From: Macrosoma leucophasiata
Lineage: Eukaryota > Arthropoda > Insecta > Lepidoptera > Hedylidae
Reading direction: 5' to 3'
Length of the DNA stretch: 64,000 nucleotides
Assembly (NCBI GenBank): GCA_036365455.1
Contig: JAWQUS010000022.1
Coordinates: forward strand, 3,534,001-3,598,000
Of the stretch, positions 62,201 to 64,000 are shown in pieces. The notes beneath the pieces are model-generated. The model saw only the letters and a program-made list of their open reading frames with translations, had not been told where the DNA came from and searched no databases. Made by a program: the position numbers and the translations under genes. The first letter of the stretch is position 1; each line of letters begins with the position of its first letter.

Positions 62201-63155
62201 ACAGTATAATACATGATGACAAATGGCGAACTTAACGCTAAAAGCGCTCTTTTCCAGTTAACCATCGGGAGTCTAGAGAGCTATCTGAGCGGCACAACAG
62301 TTATGGGAGAAAATTTAAAAACAAAAGTATTACATAAGCTTAATAAAATACATGATGTATATATCCTCTGATGTATATATATATATATCTACATGATGTA
62401 TATATATCTTTTAAACCTTCCCTGGACTTCCAAGAAGCGTTTAAAACCAAATTTAGCCAAATTGGTCCAGCCGCTCTCGAGTTTTAGCGAGACTAACGAA
62501 CAGCAATTATAATATATATATATATAATTGTGATAATGTACAGCCACAGTACAAATATAAACAGTATGGAAACTACATACAAAACGTTCGAAACGGCACA
62601 CTCACACAAACATGCGCATCATGAAACATTATATAATAAGCGGTTCTTGCAGTGCTGCAGTATTAAGTCACTCGCTACTCGAGCGTCGATGCGCATGTTT
62701 GTGTGAGTGTGCAGTTTCGAACGTTTTGTACGTAGTTTCCATACTGTTCTTATTTGTACTGTGGTACAGCCCTGTAACTTCCGGCAAAGAGGCACAACAA
62801 CTTAGACATCAGTAGTAGTCAACGCATCTACATTGAAATCTTTGGTTTTTATGTAGATGTTTATAGGCTACGGTATTAGTTACCATCAATGTCAACTGTA
62901 TGCTTATTATGCCACTACATGACAAAAAAAGAAGGGGATTTACCATCTCACCTCAAAAGTAAAGACAGCTAGGAAGTCAAACATGCCAGTTTCAGCCATT
63001 ATAGCCACCAGGAGCATCATGCTGAACAGCAGCAGCAGCGTCTCCATGTCCAGCCAGGAGACCAGCTCCGGGAGCGACGGCCTCTCGCCCACTAGGGCCA
63101 GGGTCGCCAATGATGTAGTGGATATCAGAACTGCTGCCATGGTGCGGTTGATGAT
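38084..63155 (-). CDS. P-protein-like transporter, gene 2 (last ten exons, 5' part off-window)
   Basis: Ten exons join into 490 codons plus TAA: 62952-63155, 59069-59184, 55767-55905, 50231-50366, 49616-49818, 48159-48252, 44899-45041, 42526-42636, 39306-39453, 38084-38262. The product is the C-terminal part of a P protein (OCA2 family), a multi-pass transporter of acidic organelles in the ArsB/NhaD superfamily. Both pseudo-symmetric halves are visible: FLDNVTT with [16 protein letters not shown], then a charged cytosolic loop, then [12 protein letters not shown] with [17 protein letters not shown]. All borders are GT-AG and phases agree. It lies upstream of and parallel to gene 1, as expected for a tandem duplication. 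Third positions are rich in G/C in several exons. The N-terminal exons should lie just beyond 64 kb. Confidence 0.94.
38316..38452 (+). mobile_element. F SINE 3' part
   Basis: catccgacagcgggttggcc to gtgggacgtaataggggttg. About 55 bp upstream of the acceptor of gene 2's last exon. Confidence 0.62.
38539..38799 (+). mobile_element. Hel1 non-autonomous Helitron, complete (261 bp)
   Basis: Starts TCTATATATATAAAAATG and ends GGGTCAGCTAG. A short hairpin (GGCAA / TTGCC) lies about 11 bases before the end. It sits between host A and T. The related L repeat at 48.4 kb lacks it and reads straight through (gttatattgaataaaa), giving the empty site. No coding capacity. It must depend on a Rep-helicase elsewhere. 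Confidence 0.9.
38958..39158 (-). mobile_element. H tRNA-headed SINE nested in an L repeat
   Basis: Head at 39158 (reverse of ctggactaaccgggtcgtca), B box reversed at about 39096-39107. L-repeat sequence continues on both sides. Confidence 0.8.
39306..39453 (-). CDS. Gene 2 exon: [12 protein letters not shown] motif
   Basis: 148 nt, phase 0 in and phase 1 out (GGAG|GTAAGA). Of two AGs in CACTCAGGTTTCAG the first is used, because it gives [14 protein letters not shown] in frame. The second-half counterpart of FLDNVTT is visible, followed by [14 protein letters not shown] type L repeat ends about 15 bases past the donor. Confidence 0.94.
39709..39945 (+). repeat. LTR-like repeat, copy 2
   Basis: tgtagcgtccactacattaa to ccgcggcacaccaggcgcta, then ctgaaataaagatcaatttg. 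Lies upstream of gene 2 exon 39306-39453 in its intron. Confidence 0.45.
39958..40052 (+). mobile_element. G MITE, right half, beside the RTE LINE
   Basis: gcgaaagagatattgctcta to ATTTCTTGGTACTGTA. The LINE target site starts two bases further on. Confidence 0.5.
40065..42226 (-). mobile_element. 5'-truncated RTE-type LINE with 11-bp target duplication
   Basis: A 2.16-kb LINE on the minus strand. It ends in a (TATTA)n-type tail at 40065 and is flanked on both sides by GTTTAACGATA (40054-40064 and 42227-42237). The reading frame is open from the truncation point at 42226 to 40159 apart from one TAG at 42082-42084. It carries an RTE-clade reverse transcriptase with [22 protein letters not shown] and RFADDLVLL, then the C-terminal [14 protein letters not shown] region. 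The endonuclease part is missing. Intact flanks and frame suggest recent insertion in the gene 2 intron. Confidence 0.93.
40159..42066 (-). CDS. Reverse transcriptase of the RTE-type LINE (635 codons)
   Basis: Uninterrupted frame encoding an RNA-directed DNA polymerase that in intact elements copies the element's own RNA at a nicked target. The fingers-palm region starts near residue 160 ([16 protein letters not shown]). [28 protein letters not shown], the catalytic box RFADDLVLL and a YVYLGQ thumb motif follow in the usual order. The basic C-terminus ([15 protein letters not shown]) is typical of the clade. The codons upstream are in the same frame behind a TAG, so the listed Met is not the true start. 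With no endonuclease it cannot be an autonomous element. Confidence 0.9.
   Translation of the reverse strand: MKSKENFLSERTLKQIEDRKILLSKKDKKENQENISNLSKQIRENMRKDRKIRRNRVLENHIIKTGGTKKALKELREKGKEWIPKLRDKEKEQPATTRSSIQNIATNYYRSVYSNHSSSDTHNSGYKQTADNEDIPEILVSEVEKAIKSQKMDKAPGPDRITNELMRGTVTELSPLLRKIFNDILHTGIIPSQWAESHIILLHKKGPKDDIGNYRPISLISNVYKVFAKIILDRISGTLDENQPVEQAGFRKDFSTIDHIHTIKQLIEKYNEYKKTIYIAFIDYAKAFDSLRHDVVWQSLKEQGIQYTYINIIKNIYSESIGRIRLESTGDAFAIKRGVRQGDPLSPKLFTAVLEQMFKKLDWEHLGLNINGSRLNHLRFADDLVLLEEDPKLLESMLQTLADKSREVGLEINSSKTKMMTNSFPRDITVNGQKLEYVEEYVYLGQIISPNDQMSKEIEKRIATGWKTYWALKEITKSKEISIKIKKKTFDTCILPAITYGCETWALTKLHREKLARCQRSMERSMLGLKLKDKVRNADIRHKTKLTDILVRIDQLKWRWTGHMLRCKKEKWSKQVTIWYPRDGSRGRGRKKRRWEDDLKITLGPLWTRVATDRKQWKELEEAFAIRHTELRDFL
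42354..42481 (+). repeat. A repeat, 5' truncated
   Basis: ataacaactaaggtctcaag to gtttgccgccttcatta. 45 bp from gene 2 exon 42526. Confidence 0.65.
42526..42636 (-). CDS. Gene 2 exon: short helix segment
   Basis: 111 nt, phase 0 to 0 (37 codons), with ACTTCCAG acceptor and TGG|GTAAGG donor. It encodes [17 protein letters not shown], then [14 protein letters not shown], which continues directly into [11 protein letters not shown] of the next exon. Confidence 0.92.
42670..42945 (-). repeat. A repeat piece split by a J MITE
   Basis: aatgcctgcgcccgcga on the left and gctccgttactggagctata on the right of J (42697-42909). Confidence 0.65.
42697..42909 (+). mobile_element. J fold-back MITE nested in an A repeat
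   Basis: 213 bp with inverted arms of about 75 bp beginning CACAGTACAAATAT and ending ATATTTGTACTGTG. Flanks CCCGCGA / CCTGCGA (6 of 7). Both flanks are A-repeat text (cgcccgcga|gctccg). Confidence 0.82.
43054..43185 (+). mobile_element. G MITE, left half
   Basis: TA then CAGTGTCCAACAATAAATAT at the left. Continues to ctgacgtttgtcgtccatct and is then replaced by LINE sequence. Confidence 0.6.
43180..43376 (+). mobile_element. LINE reverse transcriptase C-terminal fragment
   Basis: Frame 43161-43433 encodes [20 protein letters not shown], then GKRKPGG and YKDVLKGHL, the usual C-terminal region of endonuclease-reverse transcriptase LINEs. It is cut at 43376 by an A repeat and preceded by a G-type MITE fragment. 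Confidence 0.65.
43377..43661 (+). repeat. A repeat
   Basis: Full length. Its last ~154 bp are identical to the truncated copy at 44562. Confidence 0.87.
44168..44277 (+). mobile_element. G MITE, right half
   Basis: From gcttacgtaggcggtg to ATTTCTTGTTGGATAGTG with TA beyond. Confidence 0.6.
44562..44723 (+). repeat. A repeat, 5' truncated
   Basis: Begins at ttccggcacagagg and keeps the tail. Shares catttgcatt and cttcaattaca variants with 43377-43661. Confidence 0.82.
44899..45041 (-). CDS. Gene 2 exon: [21 protein letters not shown]
   Basis: 143 nt with CATTCAG acceptor and GAG|GTATGT donor. It encodes [19 protein letters not shown] and [20 protein letters not shown], a strongly conserved P-protein segment with two membrane helices. 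Confidence 0.94.
45225..45560 (-). repeat. LINE-like 3' UTR repeat; related piece at 58.9 kb
   Basis: The segment with cagagttccaagtgcagtca and gagaagaactccgctaccca is repeated inverted at 58920-58985. It also contains an ATTTTTATTTCGAATAG tail-like start. Probably an old LINE 3' end on the minus strand. Confidence 0.45.
45690..45838 (+). mobile_element. LINE 3' UTR fragment with AAAT tail
   Basis: Contains gagaatgcctagtggcatta and gtgcatagaagcataaataa, the same 3' UTR pattern as at 61.6 kb. No coding part remains. Confidence 0.55.
46244..46535 (-). repeat. A repeat
   Basis: Full length with a short duplication in atagatagacact. Confidence 0.85.
46670..47260 (-). mobile_element. F SINE interrupted by an E MITE
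   Basis: Left part 46670-46761 (ATAATGGCAACCCTTGATGC) and right part 47055-47260 up to GGGCCATGCGCGCTTC. The 5S-like part is decayed. Lies in tandem with the copy at 47385. Confidence 0.72.
46762..47054 (+). mobile_element. E hAT-like MITE nested in a 5S-like SINE
   Basis: 293 bp, ends CATAGAGTAACTCGG and GTGTTGCTCTATG, with perfect flanks CGCCGCTC (46754-46761, 47055-47062). The flanks belong to an F SINE, so E jumped after F. Confidence 0.87.
47385..47757 (-). mobile_element. F SINE with 5S-rRNA-like head, full length
   Basis: Minus-strand element. After a short leader (GCGCATGGCCCAGCGGCTGG) comes CGGTTAAGCACTAAGGGCG, then CGGTCGGGTAGTG and GATGGGTGACCGC, in the order of the internal promoter (A box, C box) of 5S rRNA genes. 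The body runs through cccggttgctatcgat and gagactcgtgcccagcagtg to a (ATT)n tail at 47380-47400. The 5S likeness is my reading by eye. Confidence 0.75.
47779..48048 (+). repeat. A repeat, old subfamily
   Basis: Diverged start taatggtagagttctggc. 110 bp from gene 2 exon 48159. Confidence 0.75.
48159..48252 (-). CDS. Gene 2 exon: helix after the cytosolic loop
   Basis: 94 nt after TTTCTCAG, phase 0 in and phase 1 out (TTAA|GTAAGT). It encodes [12 protein letters not shown], then the hydrophobic [19 protein letters not shown] type A repeat ends about 110 bases away on the donor side. Confidence 0.88.
48398..48805 (-). repeat. L repeat without the Helitron (empty site)
   Basis: Reads gttatattgaataaaattgg where the copy at 38.5 kb holds Hel1. 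Ends in gcgatgccaaaataac and oligo(A). Confidence 0.7.
49275..49556 (-). mobile_element. E hAT-like MITE, diverged
   Basis: Left end CATACAGCAACACGGGCC, interior as in other copies. The right end ggctactccccttct lacks the last bases. Lies 60 bp from gene 2 exon 49616. Confidence 0.65.
49616..49818 (-). CDS. Gene 2 exon: cytosolic loop
   Basis: 203 nt, phase 1 in and phase 0 out. It encodes [19 protein letters not shown] and a charged, probably helical stretch ([17 protein letters not shown]) ending ASLKDK at AAG|GTAAGA. This matches the large hydrophilic loop between the two halves of the P-protein core. The gene 1 counterpart is outside the window. Confidence 0.9.
49918..50188 (-). repeat. 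A repeat
   Basis: Nearly full length, between gene 2 exons 49616 and 50231. The 5' end stops at ctctaccaaaa. Confidence 0.83.
50231..50366 (-). CDS. Gene 2 exon: GINFTNFT segment
   Basis: 136 nt, with ATTTTTGCAG acceptor and CAAG|GTAAGC donor. It encodes [19 protein letters not shown], then [15 protein letters not shown]. The 3' tail of the LINE at 50372-53459 reaches to within about 10 bases of the acceptor. Confidence 0.94.
50900..51874 (-). pseudogene. Reverse transcriptase core of the jockey/CR1-type LINE
   Basis: 324 codons with palm motifs [32 protein letters not shown] and YADDLQLY in order, then the thumb region ending [17 protein letters not shown]. It stops at YLKRKF, short of the C-terminus found downstream in another frame. 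Confidence 0.85.
52733..53459 (-). pseudogene. Endonuclease of the jockey/CR1-type LINE
   Basis: Apurinic-type endonuclease with [35 protein letters not shown] and LSRHDIIY in family order. The frame continues upstream to 53506 but those first residues ([15 protein letters not shown]) are translated A repeat. It ends at a stop before the polymerase. Confidence 0.82.
53460..53746 (+). repeat. A repeat, full length (type copy)
   Basis: Starts ACTGGTGGTAGAGCTCCAGT. Its first ~50 bases can fold: GAGCTCC/GGAGCTC inside GGTGGT/ACCACC. Then ctaaatggtagtgttcagca, ccggcacagaggcataacac, gtgtctataggctgcagtca and tgcttgtttgccactt before an oligo(A) tail. Constant 5' end, A-tail and 5'-truncated sister copies fit a SINE-like retroposon, or the 3' end of a LINE. 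Confidence 0.85.
54120..54655 (+). mobile_element. LINE 3' end (jockey/CR1-type), copy 1
   Basis: Encodes the C-terminal part of a LINE polymerase: [57 protein letters not shown]. It stops shortly before a UTR with tttccatcaggtgacc and an A-rich tail. The same family occurs inverted at 59935-60615. Confidence 0.75.
55017..55437 (+). mobile_element. LINE 3' end, another family
   Basis: A 90-codon frame (55037-55309: [51 protein letters not shown]) resembles the extreme C-terminus of jockey-type polymerases. A ~125-base UTR ends in AATAAAAAATAAA and oligo(A). Confidence 0.55.
55767..55905 (-). CDS. Gene 2 exon: [16 protein letters not shown] motif
   Basis: 139 nt, with TTTTTTCCAG acceptor and GCG|GTAAAT donor. 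It encodes [16 protein letters not shown], then [21 protein letters not shown] near-perfect 23-bp palindrome made of two opposed A-repeat pieces lies 37 bases upstream of the exon (55942-55992). Confidence 0.95.
55942..55992. repeat. Palindromic junction of two A-repeat pieces
   Basis: Arms 55942-55964 and 55970-55992 match with one mismatch around ATTAC. The left arm is a reversed A piece, the right arm begins the + oriented A fragment. Confidence 0.8.
55965..56120 (+). repeat. A repeat, 5' truncated
   Basis: Starts at the palindrome at 55942-55992 and keeps the tail. Confidence 0.75.
56449..56677 (-). mobile_element. D element with perfect duplication
   Basis: 229 bp between ACAAAAG copies (56442-56448, 56678-56684). 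If the next base is counted the match is ACAAAAGC, so 8 bp cannot be excluded for this copy. Confidence 0.85.
56690..56794 (+). repeat. Interspersed repeat, partner of 19.5 kb
   Basis: aaatcgaccgatacgtcaag, taaacacgagataaagccgt and aaacagttttattttaat. Confidence 0.4.
56795..56876 (-). mobile_element. C SINE 3' end, diverged
   Basis: cttcacaccggtattccccg and gggtaagcagaggcaaatgc. Confidence 0.5.
57393..57500 (+). mobile_element. J fold-back MITE, one arm
   Basis: cacagtatagttacaaacag to gcacactcacacaaacatgc and the centre. The right arm is missing. Confidence 0.65.
57500..58910. other. Gene 2 intron, little recognised
   Basis: Holds a short Hel1-like end near 57895-57930 (gcgatacgaagttcgtcggg). 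Otherwise no exon, RNA gene or known family was seen. Confidence 0.4.
59069..59184 (-). CDS. Gene 2 exon: [11 protein letters not shown] motif
   Basis: 116 nt after GTCCACAG and ending AG|GTATGT. It encodes [14 protein letters not shown], then [18 protein letters not shown]. Confidence 0.95.
59706..59926 (-). mobile_element. D element
   Basis: 221 bp. Flanks CTTTTAC and GTTTTAC (6 of 7). The LINE 3' end at 59935 begins right beside it. Confidence 0.78.
59935..60615 (-). mobile_element. LINE 3' end (jockey/CR1-type), copy 2
   Basis: Minus-strand copy of the family at 54.1 kb. It extends further 5' and encodes [59 protein letters not shown]. One frame break lies near 60185. It ends in an oligo(T) run on the plus strand at about 59935, directly next to the D element there. 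Confidence 0.75.
60618..60788 (-). mobile_element. C SINE, head half
   Basis: Head at the right (reverse of gctgctaccactaggctact), decayed B box cccgggaattaagcccagta. The 3' half is missing. Confidence 0.65.
60818..60963 (+). mobile_element. K MITE with TTAA flanks (146 bp)
   Basis: Same length as the copy at 4878, flanked by TTAA on both sides (60814-60817, 60964-60967). This suggests piggyBac-type mobilisation, though the other copies do not show TTAA clearly. Confidence 0.82.
61098..61705 (+). mobile_element. LINE 3' end with AAAT tail
   Basis: Frame 61102-61320 ends [32 protein letters not shown], a LINE polymerase C-terminus. The UTR carries gagaatgccttacggcatta and ends in (AAAT)n at 61680-61705. 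It shares this UTR with the LINE at 50.4 kb. A Hel2 Helitron begins in or right after the tail. Confidence 0.75.
61706..61993 (+). mobile_element. Hel2 Helitron copy, 5' end fused to a LINE tail
   Basis: ATTGGAGTGTCTGTTTGTAA onward matches 5455-5763, ending CGAGCACGTCTAG before host T (61994). Its AAATAAATAAA start merges with the (AAAT)n tail of the LINE, so the 5' border is not resolvable. Confidence 0.7.
62019..62530 (-). mobile_element. Hel1 Helitron copy split by a LINE fragment
   Basis: CTAG end at 62019-62022 (reverse of actagctgacccggcaaact), interior as in other copies, interrupted at 62161-62408. The 5' end merges with an AT run at about 62515-62530. Confidence 0.72.
62161..62408 (-). 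mobile_element. LINE 3' UTR fragment inside a Helitron copy
   Basis: Starts on the plus strand with a TTTA-rich run (reverse of an AAAT tail), followed by aactttattgccacagtata and cagttaaccatcgggagtct, as in LINE 3' UTRs elsewhere in the window. It splits the Hel1 copy at 62019-62530. Confidence 0.55.
62530..62935 (+). repeat. A repeat split by a J MITE
   Basis: gataatgtacagc, then J, then gtacagccctgtaacttccg to atgccactacatgacaaaaa. Ends next to the donor of gene 2 exon 62952. Confidence 0.72.
62545..62763 (+). mobile_element. J fold-back MITE nested in an A repeat
   Basis: 219 bp, perfect 7-bp flanks GTACAGC (62538-62544, 62764-62770). Arms share gcacactcacacaaacatgc. The target is again an A repeat, at a different position. 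Confidence 0.87.
62952..63155 (-). CDS. Gene 2 exon: core helices ([13 protein letters not shown])
   Basis: 204 nt, phase 0 to 0, with TTCCAG|ATCATC acceptor and GAG|GTGAGA donor. It encodes [37 protein letters not shown] and [16 protein letters not shown]. This is the most N-terminal part of gene 2 in the window. Confidence 0.95.
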
Positions 63156-63180
63156 CTGGAATTTTTTAGGCTAACTTTAT

Positions 63181-63305
63181 AAACGTAACTTCACGCCTGT
63201 AATTCCCGAAGGGGTAGGCAGAGGTAAATGTATACATTCAAGCATACATGCAGACACCCACGATTCGCCGGTTGTGTTTTGGCCCATGTAACAGGTGGCG
63301 AGTCG
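63181..63305 (-). mobile_element. C SINE 3' end
   Basis: aacgtaacttcacgcctgta to acaggtggcgag, 26 bp upstream of gene 2 exon 62952-63155. Confidence 0.65.
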
Positions 63306-63319
63306 AGCCTACGAAAGAG

Positions 63320-63590
63320 ACTGGTGGTAGAGCTCCAGTGACGGCGCTCGCGGGCGTAGGCACCACCGCATTACCTAACATACTTGCCGCTAAATTGTAG
63401 TGTTCAGTACTATCGTGTTCCGGTCAGGTGGTAATGTACGGCCCTGTAATTTCCGGCACAGAGGCATAACACCTTAGGCCTCAGGAGTGGTAACGCATCT
63501 GCATCTTGACCTTGGTTTTCGTGTGGGTGTCTATAGGCTGCAGTCATCACTTAACATCAATGTAAACTGCATGCTTGTTTGCCACTTCGA
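63320..63590 (+). repeat. A repeat
   Basis: Full length with one stem change (acggcgctcg). Confidence 0.85.
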
Positions 63591-63597
63591 ACTTCTT

Positions 63598-63768
63598 AAA
63601 GCGTTATCTCCGCTGCACACCGTAAGCACTCATGGTCCGGTATTGGTCAAAACTTGATTAAAATGGTCGACAAACGTCAAATAGGTAAGGTGCGAAAGAG
63701 ATAACGCTCTACAGACCCGAAATAAGCCGACGTCTCCTTCCTACGGTCCATGTGCAATATTTCTTAAT
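63598..63768 (+). mobile_element. G MITE, termini damaged
   Basis: Interior aaaatggtcgacaaacgtca and gagataacgctctacaga present. Between two A repeats. Confidence 0.55.
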
Positions 63769-63770
63769 AC

Positions 63771-64000
63771 TTTTTTTTAATGTAATGGAAATGGCAAAAA
63801 GCGTGCAGTTCACATTGATGTTAAGTGATAAGTGCAGCCTATAGACACCTAGACAAAGACCAAGGTCAAAATGCAGATGCGTTACCACTCCTGAGGCCTA
63901 AGGTGTTACGCCTCTGTGCCGGAAATTACAGGGCCGTACTTAACCACATGACCGGAACACGATAGTGCTGAACACTACCATTTAGCGGCAAGTATATTAG
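63771..64000 (-). repeat. A repeat, cut by window end
   Basis: Reversed tail at 63771, continues past 64000. Confidence 0.83.

Noticed and set aside
1..64000. CRISPR array, bacterial operons, rRNA genes
   Set aside because: The many repeats are dispersed, not regularly spaced, and the coding parts are spliced exons. The 5S-like sequence is only a SINE head.

Overview
The window is animal nuclear DNA, most likely from a moth or butterfly. It is AT-rich, has short protein-coding exons with GT-AG introns, and most of the rest is interspersed repeats. The repeats (Helitrons with TC...CTAG ends, tRNA-headed and 5S-like SINEs, RTE and jockey/CR1-type LINEs, many MITEs) are of the kinds common in Lepidoptera. 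Species cannot be told from the sequence alone.

Host genes. Two tandem genes for P-protein-like (OCA2/hoepel-type) membrane transporters lie on the minus strand. Gene 2 (38084-63155) is upstream and shows the last ten coding exons down to its stop codon. Its N-terminal exons lie beyond the right edge. Gene 1 (875-12347) is downstream and shows nine internal exons covering the acidic N-terminus, the luminal loop and the first half of the transporter core. Its C-terminal exons lie beyond the left edge and its first coding exon was not found. Four exons are present in both genes with identical lengths (204, 116, 139, 136 nt) and phases. By hand count the proteins match at about 154 of 197 residues there. 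Drosophila hoepel1/hoepel2 are also paired P-protein homologues. The two visible parts together cover almost the whole P-protein architecture, including both halves of the transporter core.

Layout. 1-12.4 kb: gene 1 exons and intronic repeats. 12.4-38 kb: intergenic or far 5' region of gene 1, with SINE, MITE and Helitron copies, a broken RTE LINE (29.1-31.9 kb) and several kilobases with no recognised content. 38-64 kb: gene 2, whose introns hold a 5'-truncated RTE LINE with target-site duplication (40.1-42.2 kb), a broken jockey/CR1-type LINE (50.4-53.5 kb) and many smaller elements.

Repeat names used here. A: ~275-bp A-tailed repeat starting ACTGGTGGTAGAGCTCC, about 28 copies or pieces ('+' means the A-tail is on the right). 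B: ~470-bp MITE with AAAGGAGATGTTGC ends. C: tRNA-headed SINE ending CGTAACTTCACGCC (read in reverse). D: ~220-bp element flanked by 7-bp direct repeats. E: ~290-bp hAT-like MITE with 8-bp duplications. F: ~350-bp SINE with a 5S-rRNA-like head. G: ~250-bp TA-flanked MITE. H: ~200-bp tRNA-headed SINE starting GACCCGGTTAGTC. J: ~215-bp fold-back MITE. K: 146-bp MITE with CCCCCTTATTCATAAACGT ends. L: longer repeat at 17.3, 38.5 and 48.4 kb. N: tRNA-headed SINE with a GGACTTC start. Hel1 and Hel2: short non-autonomous Helitrons.

The most notable signals are the crowding of transposons against the splice sites of the same exon in both paralogues, the empty/filled pair proving a Helitron insertion, the 5S-like SINE, and several nested insertions that give a relative order of repeat activity.
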